Part shown: one piece after another, positions 1 to 8,136 of the stretch
Numbering within the stretch: the first letter of the stretch is position 1
How the letters are laid out: every line of letters begins with the position of its first letter
Origin: Bacteroidaceae bacterium
GTDB lineage: Bacteria; Bacteroidota; Bacteroidia; Bacteroidales; Bacteroidaceae
DNA: 42,660 nucleotides
Direction of reading: 5' to 3'
Assembly (NCBI GenBank): GCA_016302965.1
Contig: JAEDMP010000013.1
Coordinates: forward strand, 1 to 42,660
The notes under the pieces: model-generated
Seen by the model: the letters and a program-made list of their open reading frames with translations, nothing else
Database searches by the model: none
What the model was told of the DNA's origin: nothing
Translations under genes and position numbers: made by a program

Positions 1-878
1 TTTGCGAGGACACTCAGGGTATCTGCTTTGAGAACGCCAAGTGGGCATACGTTTGTGGTGCCGCCATCGCCATCAAGAAGGGTGTGAAGAGCGCTGCCGA
101 GGCTGCCGAGGCCATCGGTATCGGTCTGCAGAGCTTCTGCATCCCCGGTTCTGTTGCCGACGACCGTAAGGTTGGTATCGGTCACGGTAACCTTGCTGCC
201 CGTCTGCTCCGCGAGGAGACACAGTGCTTCGCCTTCCTCGCCGGTCACGAGTCATTCGCTGCCGCTGAGGGTGCCATCAAGATTGCCGAGATGGCCAACA
301 AGGTGCGCAAAAATCCCCTCCGTTGCATCCTCAATGGTCTGGGCAAGGACGCTGCCATGATCATCAGCCGTATCAACGGCTTCACCTATGTACAGACCAA
401 GTTCGACTACTACACCGGCAAGGTGAACGTAGTGAACCGCACCGCCTACTCTGACGGTCCCCGTGCCAAGGTGAACTGCTATGGCGCCGATGACGTACGC
501 GAAGGTGTAGCCATCAACTGGCTGGAGGATGTAGACGTTTCCATCACCGGTAACTCTACCAACCCCACCCGCTTCCAGCACCCCGTAGCCGGCACTTACA
601 AGAAGGAGCGCGTGCTCGCTGGCAAGCCCTACTTCTCTGTAGCTTCCGGTGGTGGTACAGGCCGTACACTGCACCCCGATAACATGGCTGCAGGTCCCGC
701 TTCCTACGGTATGACCGATACCCTCGGCCGCATGCACTCTGACGCCCAGTTCGCTGGTTCTTCATCCGTGCCTGCTCACGTAGAGATGATGGGCTTCCTC
801 GGTATGGGTAACAACCCCATGGTAGGTGCTACCGTGGCTGTTGCTGTGACCGTTGACATGGCTCTGAACAAGAAGTAA
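1..878 (+). CDS. GGGtGRT family protein, 3' part only (gene begins before the window)
   Basis: The reading frame is open from base 3 and ends with TAA at 876-878, so this is the C-terminal part (about 291 residues) of a longer protein. It carries the signature GGGTGRT (inside VASGGGTGRTLHPDN, near bases 645-680) that names this family, found in Bacteroidota, Firmicutes and other anaerobes. The family has no established reaction. The strand-rich, glycine-rich C-terminus and lack of a signal peptide or membrane segment suggest a soluble cytoplasmic protein. The GTG at 84 is an internal valine codon, not the start. A strong terminator follows the stop, so it is the last gene of its transcript. 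Family assignment is firm; function is unknown. Confidence 0.85.
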   Translation, partial: CEDTQGICFENAKWAYVCGAAIAIKKGVKSAAEAAEAIGIGLQSFCIPGSVADDRKVGIGHGNLAARLLREETQCFAFLAGHESFAAAEGAIKIAEMANKVRKNPLRCILNGLGKDAAMIISRINGFTYVQTKFDYYTGKVNVVNRTAYSDGPRAKVNCYGADDVREGVAINWLEDVDVSITGNSTNPTRFQHPVAGTYKKERVLAGKPYFSVASGGGTGRTLHPDNMAAGPASYGMTDTLGRMHSDAQFAGSSSVPAHVEMMGFLGMGNNPMVGATVAVAVTVDMALNKK

Positions 879-933
879 TCAAAAAAAGGCGAAGATTCCA
901 TCCTCTTGGAATCCTACCTTTCATCATCCATAG

Positions 934-977
934 GCCTCCTGTCGCGCATCGCATCTGATGCCTGCAGGAGGCTTTTT
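934..977 (+). terminator. Rho-independent terminator after the GGGtGRT gene
   Basis: GCCTCCTG (934-941) pairs with CAGGAGGC (965-972), and five T residues follow directly at 973-977. The 23-base loop can pair partly with itself. The structure lies 55 bases after the stop codon and ends the upstream transcript. Confidence 0.85.
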
Positions 978-1048
978 CTAACGATGCTGTCCACATGATT
1001 CCATCCTCCCATCCCCACATTCCCGTCCTTTTCCCAAAAGCCTTCACC

Positions 1049-2305
1049 ATGCCGCTTCGTTTGGCTCTCTGCCTGCTGCTGTTACTCACACTCGGTAGCG
1101 GACAGGCGGCAGCGGCCCGCAACCGGGTATACACCCCGCAGGTGAGGAGTCTGGTTACGGTTGTCAACCAAGACTGGCTGTCACCACCCGTCATGCGACT
1201 CCACAGCGACGACGTGCTCCACCTCTCGTTCGACGAACTCTCGCACACCTATCACCGTTTTGTCTACCGGATAGAACATTGCGAGGCCGACTGGACTCCC
1301 TCGACGGGACTGTTCGAGAGCGACTATCTGCAGGGATTCAACGGACTGCCCATCGAAGACTACGAGAACTCAAGGGGTACCACCGTGCTCTATACCCATT
1401 ACCGTCTGGACATTCCCAACGAGCAGTGCCGGCTGACCCTGAGCGGCAACTACCGCCTGACGGTTTATGACGAAGACAACGATATGGAGAAGGTATTGGA
1501 GGCGGATTTCATGGTGAGCGAGGAGTCGATGACACTGAGCTTGGAAGTGAGCAGCAACACGGATATCGACAACCATAAGAGCCACCAGCAGGCAAGCATG
1601 AAACTGGCTTACGGACAGAAGAAAGTAAGCCATTTAGAGGAACAGATCTATACGGTGGTGACCCAAAACGATCGGCAGGACAACCAGGTGGTGAATCCAC
1701 GTCCCAACTATATCAGTCAGAAGGGACTGGAATGGAACCACCAGCGGGCACTTATCTTTGATGCGGGCAATGAATACCGCAAATTTGAGGTGCTGGCCGT
1801 GAGCCACCCCACGCTGGGAGTAGACCGCATGTGGTGGGACGGCGAAGCCTATCACGCTTATCTTTTCCAGGATGAACCCCGCAAGAACTACCTGAGCGAC
1901 GAGGATGCCAACGGAGCCTTCTATCTGAGAAACAGCGACAACTTCGAGAATGACATCACCAGCGACTATGTGTGGGTTCACTACCAACGCCTCTCCCCCA
2001 CTCCCTGCACACAAGGCAGTCTCCAGATTGACGGCTGGTGGACAACGGATGCCGACCGCAGCAACTACCGGATGGAGTATGACGAAGAAAGCCAGTGTTA
2101 CCACGCCACCCTGCTGCAGAAACAAGGCTACTATTCCTACCAGTATCTGTATGCGGACAGCGAAGGACAGACCCGCAACGAGGACAACGAAGGCAACTAT
2201 TACCAGACGGAAAACAAATACCAGGCCTACGTCTATTTCCGTGAAATAGGTGGCAGAGCCTGGCGGCTCGCCGCCTACAGGCAATACCGCTTTGATGCCC
2301 ACTGA
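1049..2305 (+). CDS. Type IX secretion system Plug protein (DUF5103 family)
   Basis: The 418-residue protein starts with a clear signal peptide (MPLRLALCLLLLLTLGSGQAAAA), which is why I prefer ATG 1049 over the in-frame ATG at 995 that would put 18 polar residues before it. The mature part matches the Bacteroidota DUF5103 family: an N-terminal beta-rich domain with the run FDELSHTYHRFVYRIEHC, a central stretch with FDAGNEYRKFE, and a C-terminal aromatic-rich half (GAFYLRNSDN, YVWVHYQRL). This family was renamed T9SS plug protein after a Flavobacterium structure showed it closing the periplasmic side of the SprA/Sov translocon. It should act in the periplasm or at the inner face of the outer membrane. 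No Sov or Por gene lies nearby, which is normal because T9SS genes are scattered. It is convergent with manA. Confidence 0.82.
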   Translation: MPLRLALCLLLLLTLGSGQAAAARNRVYTPQVRSLVTVVNQDWLSPPVMRLHSDDVLHLSFDELSHTYHRFVYRIEHCEADWTPSTGLFESDYLQGFNGLPIEDYENSRGTTVLYTHYRLDIPNEQCRLTLSGNYRLTVYDEDNDMEKVLEADFMVSEESMTLSLEVSSNTDIDNHKSHQQASMKLAYGQKKVSHLEEQIYTVVTQNDRQDNQVVNPRPNYISQKGLEWNHQRALIFDAGNEYRKFEVLAVSHPTLGVDRMWWDGEAYHAYLFQDEPRKNYLSDEDANGAFYLRNSDNFENDITSDYVWVHYQRLSPTPCTQGSLQIDGWWTTDADRSNYRMEYDEESQCYHATLLQKQGYYSYQYLYADSEGQTRNEDNEGNYYQTENKYQAYVYFREIGGRAWRLAAYRQYRFDAH

Positions 2306-2334
2306 CCCCATCGCTTCACCAAAGCAGCATGGGG
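2306..2334. terminator. Hairpin between convergent Plug and manA genes
   Basis: CCCCAT (2306-2311) pairs with ATGGGG (2329-2334), with a further GCT/AGC pairing inside. It starts at the base after the Plug stop codon and lies 21 bases beyond the manA stop on the other strand. There is no clear T tract, so bidirectional termination is an inference. Confidence 0.4.
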
Positions 2335-2355
2335 CGGGGAAAGGTGGCGCGAAGA

Positions 2356-3399
2356 CTATTTCTTGGAGAGATGCAGGAAACGGGTGACCCGGTGACCGAT
2401 GCTCCGGTCTTTGTTATCGATGAAGGCATCGAGAATCTGGGTCTCGCCATCCACCGGCACCACATCATAATCGGCAATGGCAGCAGGTATCAGACAGCTG
2501 TGCCCTTTCCGGAGCAGAATCTCATCGCCCGTGGCGCGAATCTTCACCTTGCAGTCGCCGGCAATACACATGCTGATGACAAAACTGTTGTATTTGATCA
2601 AGTCGCGATGGAAAGGACGCGACGCCTTGGTTACCCGCACACTGAAGAAGGGAGAATCAATCATCCGGTTGGCACGGTTCTCCTCTTCGAGATATTCCGT
2701 GCGGTACTCATCCTGCACCTCATAATCCAAAGCCTCGGCTGCCAGTTCGGTATGCAGTTCACGGGGTTTGCCATCCATTCCGGGACGGTTGTAGTCGAAT
2801 ATCCGGTAGGTCACATCACTCGACTGCTGTACCTCGGCCAGCAGGATGCCACCACAAATGGCGTGAACCCTGCCTGCGGGAATGAAGAACACATCGCCAG
2901 CCTTGACCTCATGGCGAGCCAGCACCTCCATGATGGTACCATCCTCGATGCGTTTGCGATACTCATAAGGAGATATGTGCGAACGGAATCCGGCATAGAG
3001 GAAACTGCCGGGCTGGGCATCAATGACATACCACATCTCGGTCTTGCCCGACTTGCCGTGAACCCGCCGTGCCATCTCATCATCGGGGTGGACCTGGATG
3101 GACAGGTCGCGACGGGCATCGATGAACTTCACCAACAGAGGCAACTGACCGTTATAGGCTTCCGCTACTGATTTGCCCAGGACTGAGTACGGGTCACGGG
3201 CAATCACATCCACCAGACTCTCTCCTGCATGACAGCCATTGCTGACGATGCTCACACTCGACGGAACGGCACTCACTTCCCACGATTCACCGATAGGTTC
3301 GTCGGAAGGAGACATTCCTTTATAGATTCGCAAACGGTTGCCACCCCACACCACTGGATGGAGATTTGGCTCGAACAAAAGGGGATATAACTGATTCAT
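2356..3399 (-). CDS. manA: Mannose-6-phosphate isomerase, class I
   Basis: The 347-residue protein interconverts fructose 6-phosphate and mannose 6-phosphate in the cytoplasm, feeding GDP-mannose and surface glycan synthesis or mannose use. The type I cupin signature is complete: Gln102 and His104 in QVHPDDE, Glu121 in KTEMWYV and His179 in GRVHAI match the zinc ligands, and Arg199 in TYRIFDYNR lies in the active-site strand. Length agrees with the short Bacteroidota class I enzymes. The ATG at 3399 follows an AT-rich leader with a 15-bp tandem repeat. A TATTTTTG box on the minus strand at 3526-3533 would start the transcript just upstream of that repeat. It is convergent with the Plug gene and divergent from the Cys-rich peptide gene. 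Confidence 0.95.
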   Translation of the reverse strand: MNQLYPLLFEPNLHPVVWGGNRLRIYKGMSPSDEPIGESWEVSAVPSSVSIVSNGCHAGESLVDVIARDPYSVLGKSVAEAYNGQLPLLVKFIDARRDLSIQVHPDDEMARRVHGKSGKTEMWYVIDAQPGSFLYAGFRSHISPYEYRKRIEDGTIMEVLARHEVKAGDVFFIPAGRVHAICGGILLAEVQQSSDVTYRIFDYNRPGMDGKPRELHTELAAEALDYEVQDEYRTEYLEEENRANRMIDSPFFSVRVTKASRPFHRDLIKYNSFVISMCIAGDCKVKIRATGDEILLRKGHSCLIPAAIADYDVVPVDGETQILDAFIDNKDRSIGHRVTRFLHLSKK

Positions 3400-3422
3400 G
3401 ACTGAAAAGGGAATGTTATATT

Positions 3423-3512
3423 GATATGAATAATGCTAATATGAATAATGTTGATATGGATAATATTGATATGGATATTGTTGATATGGACAATGCTCAT
3501 ATGAATAAGATG
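3423..3512. repeat. Six-copy 15-bp tandem repeat in the manA leader
   Basis: Six degenerate units of exactly 15 bp begin at 3423, 3438, 3453, 3468, 3483 and 3498, with the plus-strand consensus GATATGGATAATGTT. They sit between the manA start (3399) and a probable manA -7 box (3526-3533), so they would form most of the untranslated leader of the mRNA. The plus strand also reads through as a MxNxx peptide, but I see no sign that it is translated. Confidence 0.8.
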
Positions 3513-3525
3513 TTCATTGATAATG

Positions 3526-3533
3526 CAAAAATA
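3526..3533 (-). promoter_or_regulatory. Probable manA promoter (-7 box TATTTTTG)
   Basis: CAAAAATA on the plus strand reads TATTTTTG on the minus strand and fits the Bacteroidota -7 consensus TAnnTTTG. It lies about 125 bases upstream of the manA ATG. I find no convincing -33 TTG at the usual distance. Confidence 0.5.
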
Positions 3534-3610
3534 GGCAAAATAATCCGAATACTGCGCATCCTTTCACATCTTTTATGCCTCTGGATAGGGTTTTTCTCGA
3601 ATTATCACTG

Positions 3611-3618
3611 TAAATTTG
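3611..3618 (+). promoter_or_regulatory. Probable promoter of the Cys-rich peptide gene (-7 box TAAATTTG)
   Basis: TAAATTTG followed by C matches TAnnTTTG. A T-rich stretch lies about 15-20 bases upstream. The expected leader to the ATG at 3706 is about 80 bases. No second promoter is evident before the serine dehydratase gene, so the two genes may share this one. Confidence 0.55.
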
Positions 3619-3705
3619 CATCGAGTTCACACAAGAACCGACCCAAACAAGCAGCCCAGGCTGCCCAAATTATCCATCATTCACCACTAAAAAACAAGAA
3701 GAAAC

Positions 3706-3966
3706 ATGAAAAAACTGATGATGACCCTGGCCCTCGCCATGACCATGAGCATGGCTGCCAACGCACAAGTGAATCCCACCGGCTGCCAGCAGAAGAAAGA
3801 ATGCTGCAAGAAGCAGGGTGACAAGAAAGACTGCAAAAAGGACTGCAAAATGGCTGCCGAATGCAAGAAGCAGTGTGACAAGAAACAATGTGACAAGAAA
3901 CAATGTGACAAGAAACAATGTGACAAGAAAGCCGGAACCTGCTGCAAAAAGCAGGAGAAAAAGTAA
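3706..3966 (+). CDS. Small secreted Cys/Lys-rich protein with CDKKQ repeats
   Basis: The 86-residue product starts with a good signal peptide (MKKLMMTLALAMTMSMAANA, cleavage expected before QVNP). The mature 66 residues hold 12 cysteines and are dominated by lysine, with CC pairs at both ends and four consecutive CDKKx units encoded by a 15-bp DNA repeat. The composition is real rather than a shadow frame: the signal peptide, the 80-base leader and the promoter all fit. I do not recognise a family. Such density of cysteine outside the cytoplasm suggests metal binding, a disulfide-knotted peptide or a redox role, but none of these is shown. Serine dehydratase starts 44 bases downstream, so they may be co-transcribed. 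Confidence 0.72.
   Translation: MKKLMMTLALAMTMSMAANAQVNPTGCQQKKECCKKQGDKKDCKKDCKMAAECKKQCDKKQCDKKQCDKKQCDKKAGTCCKKQEKK
3871..3930 (+). repeat. Four-copy 15-bp coding repeat (CDKKQ units)
   Basis: Units at 3871, 3886, 3901 and 3916 read CARTGTGACAAGAAA. The last three are identical and the first differs by one base, which implies recent slippage or recombination. Each adds five residues (QCDKK), so copy number can change without a frameshift. Confidence 0.9.
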
Positions 3967-4010
3967 ACCGGATTCTTCCGCTATCAACACCAAAAGGATA
4001 CTATTTCTGC

Positions 4011-5210
4011 ATGAAATCTCTTAGAGAATTATTCAGAATAGGCAAGGGCCCATCGAGCAGTCACACGATGGGCCCTCAGCATGCCGCCCAACTCTTCAGA
4101 AGCCGGCACCCCGAAGCCACCGCTTTTGAGGTGACACTCTATGGCAGTCTGGCTGCCACAGGCAAGGGACACGCCACCGATATAGCCATCATCGAGGAAC
4201 TCTCAAAGACGGCTCCAGTGGAGATCGACTGGCGACCCTCCCAGTTCCTGCCCTTCCACCCCAACGGTATGAAGTTCACGGCCAAAGACAGCCAGGGAGA
4301 CATCCTGGAGGAATGGACAGTCTACAGTATCGGCGGCGGGGCACTCTCGGAGGGCAAGGCCGAGGGAGACGCCTTCGATACGAAAGAGCCATACGACATG
4401 AACACGATGACCGAAATCATGCAATGGTGTTATGACAACGGGCGCAACTACTGGGAATACGTTGACCTATGCGAAGACGAAGGCATCTGGGACTATCTTG
4501 CCAAGGTGTGGAAAGCCATGCAGGAAGCCGTGGAACGGGGCATCAATACCGAAGGCCGACTGCCCGGACCGCTGAACCTCATGCGCAAGGCTCCAGCCTA
4601 TCATGTAAAGGCATCGGGATATAAGCGGTCGCTACAGACCCGGGGGCTGGTCTATTCCTATGCACTGGCCGTGAGCGAGGAGAATGCCTCGGGAGGAACC
4701 ATCGTCACCGCCCCAACCTGTGGGTCATGCGGCGTGCTGCCTGCAGTGCTCTATCATCTATCAAGGGGACACGAGTTCAGCGACGAACGCATCCTGCATG
4801 CCATCGCCACAGCCGGACTGGTGGGCAATATCGTGAAGCAGAACGCCTCAATCTCGGGAGCCGACGTGGGCTGCCAGGGCGAGGTGGGGGTGGCATGCGC
4901 CATGGCCTCTGCTGCCACCTGCCAACTGTTTGGCGGCAGTCCTTCGCAGATTGAATATGCAGCTGAGATGGGACTGGAACATCATTTGGGCATGACGTGC
5001 GACCCCATGTGCGGACTGGTACAGATTCCCTGCATCGAGCGCAACGCCTTTGCCGCTACACGCGCCTTGGATGCCAATCTCTATGCCGCCTTCAGCGACG
5101 GAAGCCACCGGGTGTCGTTCGACAAAGTGGTGAAGGTGATGAAGCAGACAGGGCATGACATCCCGTCGCTCTATAAAGAGACAAGCGAGGGCGGCCTGGC
5201 AACCATCTGA
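4011..5210 (+). CDS. sdaA: L-serine dehydratase (L-serine ammonia-lyase), iron-sulfur, single-chain
   Basis: The 399-residue enzyme deaminates L-serine to pyruvate and ammonia in the cytoplasm using a 4Fe-4S cluster. The N-terminal beta domain begins with GKGPSSSHTMGP (residues 11-22), the serine-binding motif. In the catalytic alpha domain, Cys288 (GCQGEVG), Cys330 (TCDPMCG) and Cys341 (PCIE) have spacings of 42 and 11, the spacing I recall for cluster ligands of the Legionella enzyme. TAPTCGSCGV at 233-242 is the conserved loop before them. Both domains are fused in one chain, somewhat shorter than the E. coli enzyme of about 450 residues. Being oxygen-labile, the enzyme fits an anaerobic host. 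It may share a transcript with the Cys-rich peptide gene. Confidence 0.95.
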   Translation: MKSLRELFRIGKGPSSSHTMGPQHAAQLFRSRHPEATAFEVTLYGSLAATGKGHATDIAIIEELSKTAPVEIDWRPSQFLPFHPNGMKFTAKDSQGDILEEWTVYSIGGGALSEGKAEGDAFDTKEPYDMNTMTEIMQWCYDNGRNYWEYVDLCEDEGIWDYLAKVWKAMQEAVERGINTEGRLPGPLNLMRKAPAYHVKASGYKRSLQTRGLVYSYALAVSEENASGGTIVTAPTCGSCGVLPAVLYHLSRGHEFSDERILHAIATAGLVGNIVKQNASISGADVGCQGEVGVACAMASAATCQLFGGSPSQIEYAAEMGLEHHLGMTCDPMCGLVQIPCIERNAFAATRALDANLYAAFSDGSHRVSFDKVVKVMKQTGHDIPSLYKETSEGGLATI

Positions 5211-5367
5211 GAGAGCCCCCTATTTTTTTAACGATTGTAAAGTTAACAAATTCATAGAAAAAGAGACGGCAGGAATGCATCATTTAAAAGCCGTTAATGA
5301 GAAAATTGCGATTGTTAAATTGCGACAAATATTGGTGGCTATTGACGTTTTTCAGACTTTTTCAGCG

Positions 5368-5375
5368 TAATTTTG
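5368..5375 (+). promoter_or_regulatory. Probable htrA promoter (-7 box TAATTTTG)
   Basis: TAATTTTG followed by C fits TAnnTTTG, and T-rich sequence lies upstream. It predicts a leader of about 115-120 bases before the HtrA start codon at 5500. The rest of 5211-5499 holds no gene; there is an A-rich leader before the start codon. Confidence 0.55.
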
Positions 5376-5499
5376 CAGCGTCAAACCCGACATGAAAATC
5401 GGCATCCAGCATGAATCATGAAGGGAGACAAAACAAAAGATAAATGCAAATATCGAAATAACAGATACAGCAATAAACCAACAATTAGCAATAAACAAG

Positions 5500-6978
5500 A
5501 TGAAAAAGATTGTAAACTTTCTGCTTCCGGCGTTTTGCCTTATCGCAATCGCCTTCTCGGTAGCCGCCTTCAACAAGGCTGGTGCTGCCACTGCCAATAC
5601 TCCTGCAGCCACTGCAGCACCCGTAGGACAACCTGTCGACTTGACCTATGCCGCAGAGAAGGCGCTGCCCTCAGTCGTGCATATCATGTATGTGCAGAAC
5701 AGCAAGATCAAGACGGTGGACGTGCAGAGCGACCCCTTCAGCGACTTCTTCTCCGACCCCTTCGGTGGTTTCTTCGGACACGGCAACGGCGGTACACAGA
5801 AGCGGCAGGTGCAGACTCCCAAACGGACGGCTACCGGTTCGGGTGTCATCATTGATGCCGACGGATATATCGTGACCAACAACCACGTGGTGGAGGGTGC
5901 CGATGAGCTGACCGTTACGCTGAGTGACAACAAAGAGTATTCGGCACGCATCATCGGTACAGACCGAAGCACCGACCTGGCACTCATCAAGATTGACGGC
6001 AAGAACCTGCCTGCCATCTCTATCGCCAACAGCGACGACCTGAAGGTGGGCGAATGGGTACTGGCCGTGGGCAACCCGCTCGGACTCAACAATACGGTGA
6101 CTGCCGGTATCGTCAGTGCCAAGGCCCGCTCGCTGGGTGCCAATGGCGTGGAATCATTTATCCAGACCGATGCCGCCATCAATGCGGGCAACTCCGGCGG
6201 TGCACTGGTGAATACCAGCGGCCAACTGGTGGGCATCAATGCCATGCTCAAGTCACAGACCGGTTCGTACAGCGGCTATGGCTTTGCCATCCCCACCACC
6301 ATCATGAACAAGGTGGTGAGCGACCTGAAACAATACGGTACCGTACAGAGAGCCATGATTGGCATCCAGGGTAGCGACGTGAAGAACTATGTGGATGCCC
6401 AGAAAGACCAGGGCAAAGAGGTGGACCTCGGAACCATGGAGGGTATCTATGTGGCCAAAGTGGTGGAAGACGGAGCCGCAGCCGAAGCAGGCATCAAGGA
6501 GGGCGACGTCATCATCTCTGCCGACAAACAGAAGGTGACCCGCATGGCTGAACTGCAGGAAATCATTGCCAAGAAACGTCCCGGCGACAAGATTGAACTG
6601 ACCTATCTGCACGACAAGAAGAAGCACAGCGCCACCGTCACCCTGAAGAACGAACAGGGAAGCACCAAGGTGATGAAGAATATGGACCTCGACGTGCTCG
6701 GAGCCAACTTCCGCCCCGTAACCGACAGCCAGAAACAACAGCTGGGCATCAGCAGCGGTCTGGAGGTGATGAAGGTGAACAAGGGCAAGTTCAGCGAACA
6801 GGGCGTGACCAAGGGATTCATCATCCTCAGCGTGAACAACGAAAGCGTGAAGACCATCGACGACCTGCAGCGCATCGTCAAGGAGACCTCAACCAGCAAG
6901 GAACCCGTGCTTTTCATCAAGGGTATCTACCCCACCGGCAAGAAAGCCTGGTTTACGGTTGTGCTCGAAGAAAACTAA
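5500..6978 (+). CDS. htrA: Do-like periplasmic serine protease, HtrA/DegP family
   Basis: The 492-residue protein degrades or refolds damaged envelope proteins in the periplasm. A signal peptide or signal anchor occupies residues 1-30 (hydrophobic 5-24). The chymotrypsin-like protease domain holds the full triad: His129 in TNNHVVEGA, Asp159 in STDLALIK and Ser232 in GNSGGAL. Two PDZ domains follow, the first with AAEAGIKEGDVIISADKQKV and the second with a KGFIILSVNNESV core. Residues 78-100 form a Phe/Gly-rich loop (DPFSDFFSDPFGGFFGHGNG) of the LA-loop type. Length and order match Bacteroidota Do proteases. It stands alone on its transcript, with a long leader and a hairpin downstream. Confidence 0.95.
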   Translation: MKKIVNFLLPAFCLIAIAFSVAAFNKAGAATANTPAATAAPVGQPVDLTYAAEKALPSVVHIMYVQNSKIKTVDVQSDPFSDFFSDPFGGFFGHGNGGTQKRQVQTPKRTATGSGVIIDADGYIVTNNHVVEGADELTVTLSDNKEYSARIIGTDRSTDLALIKIDGKNLPAISIANSDDLKVGEWVLAVGNPLGLNNTVTAGIVSAKARSLGANGVESFIQTDAAINAGNSGGALVNTSGQLVGINAMLKSQTGSYSGYGFAIPTTIMNKVVSDLKQYGTVQRAMIGIQGSDVKNYVDAQKDQGKEVDLGTMEGIYVAKVVEDGAAAEAGIKEGDVIISADKQKVTRMAELQEIIAKKRPGDKIELTYLHDKKKHSATVTLKNEQGSTKVMKNMDLDVLGANFRPVTDSQKQQLGISSGLEVMKVNKGKFSEQGVTKGFIILSVNNESVKTIDDLQRIVKETSTSKEPVLFIKGIYPTGKKAWFTVVLEEN

Positions 6979-7014
6979 AAGGCTACATACGCATTTACCC
7001 ATCTATACGACTCA

Positions 7015-7050
7015 CAGAAGACCACCAGGCCCGTCCCAGGTGGTCTTCTG
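7015..7050 (+). terminator. Hairpin terminator after htrA
   Basis: A perfect 12-bp inverted repeat (CAGAAGACCACC at 7015-7026, GGTGGTCTTCTG at 7039-7050) with a 12-base loop lies 36 bases after the htrA stop. Only TTGT follows, so the T tract is weak. It separates htrA from the sigma factor gene, which has its own promoter. Confidence 0.7.
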
Positions 7051-7122
7051 TTGTCAGAATGCCTCCTCAAAGCAACAGAATATCAGCAAAAAGAAACTGT
7101 TGGAAGAAAAAAGACCTATTTC

Positions 7123-7154
7123 TTGCTGAATTTCAAAAATAATGATTATCTTTG
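7123..7154 (+). promoter_or_regulatory. Promoter of the primary sigma factor gene
   Basis: TTG at 7123-7125 (-33 element) and TATCTTTG at 7147-7154 (-7 element) are separated by 21 bases, a good match to the Bacteroidota housekeeping promoter. The predicted leader before the ATG at 7180 is about 20 bases. This suggests the gene is read by its own product. Confidence 0.75.
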
Positions 7155-7179
7155 CACGACCTAAATAAGACTAACGCCA

Positions 7180-8040
7180 ATGAGACAACTGAAAATCACC
7201 AAATCCATCACCAATCGCGAAAGCGATTCGCTGGAAAAGTACCTGCAAGAAATCGGACGCGAAGAAATGGTGACGATTGATGAAGAGATTGAACTGGCAC
7301 AGAAAATCAAAAAAGGAGACCGCAAAGCTCTTGAAAAGCTGACAAAAGCCAACCTCCGTTTCGTCGTTTCTGTGGCCAAGCAATACCAAAACCAAGGGCT
7401 CAGCCTGCCGGATCTCATCAACGAGGGCAACATGGGACTGATTAAAGCTGCGGAGAAATTCGACGAAACCCGTGGCTTCAAGTTCATCTCATACGCTGTC
7501 TGGTGGATCAGACAGAGCATCCTGCAAGCCATTGCCGAACAAAGCCGTATCGTCAGACTGCCGCTCAACCAAGTGGGTTCGGTCAACAAAATCAATAGGC
7601 TGCTGAGCAAGTTTGAGCAGGAGAACGAGAGAAAACCATCCATAGGAGAACTCTCCGAGTGTACCGACATGCCTGAAGACAAGATTGACGATGCACTCAA
7701 AATACAAAGCAAGCATGTCTCCGTAGACGCACCCATCTATGACGGAGAGGACAGCAGCATGCTCGACACGATGATCAGTGATGACGCTCCCATGGCTGAC
7801 AAGACACTGGTGATGGAGTCGCTGAGAGCGGAAATCAAACGGGTATTGAGCAAGCTGAAAGACAAGGAGAAGAATGTGGTTGAGGCTTTCTTCGGTATCG
7901 GACAGCCTGAGATGACACTCGAGGAAATCGGCGAGAAATATGGACTCACCAGAGAAAGGGTCAGACAAATCAAGGAGAAAGCCATCAGAAAGCTGCGCAA
8001 CTCAACCAACAACAAATTCCTGAAGGCGTATCTGGGATAG
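7180..8040 (+). CDS. rpoD: RNA polymerase primary sigma factor (sigma-70/SigA type)
   Basis: The 286-residue protein directs RNA polymerase to the TTG/TAnnTTTG promoters seen throughout this window. It has the short form typical of Bacteroidota primary sigma factors, without the long region 1.1 of E. coli. Region 1.2 lies at the N-terminus (DSLEKYLQEIGREEMV). Regions 2.1-2.4 follow, with NLRFVVSVAKQYQNQGLSLPDLINEGNMGLIKA and the promoter-melting run FKFISYAVWWIRQSI. Region 3 has RLPLNQVGSVNKI. Region 4 forms residues 245-286, where LEEIGEKYGLTRERVRQIKEKA is the helix-turn-helix that reads the -33 element. The start is fixed by the promoter 25 bases upstream. Confidence 0.96.
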   Translation: MRQLKITKSITNRESDSLEKYLQEIGREEMVTIDEEIELAQKIKKGDRKALEKLTKANLRFVVSVAKQYQNQGLSLPDLINEGNMGLIKAAEKFDETRGFKFISYAVWWIRQSILQAIAEQSRIVRLPLNQVGSVNKINRLLSKFEQENERKPSIGELSECTDMPEDKIDDALKIQSKHVSVDAPIYDGEDSSMLDTMISDDAPMADKTLVMESLRAEIKRVLSKLKDKEKNVVEAFFGIGQPEMTLEEIGEKYGLTRERVRQIKEKAIRKLRNSTNNKFLKAYLG

Positions 8041-8136
8041 CTGCCACAGGAAAAAGCAAACACACCAAGCGGAAGTGTTCACGCTACCAACTTTTCGAAA
8101 CAGGTAAAAAATCAAATAGAAACAGGCCCTAACGCA

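Noticed and set aside
3426..3821. 131-residue frame with MxNxx repeats
   Set aside because: It covers the 15-bp repeat, the promoter of the Cys-rich gene and the first part of that gene in another frame. It has no initiation signal and its second half is a shadow frame.
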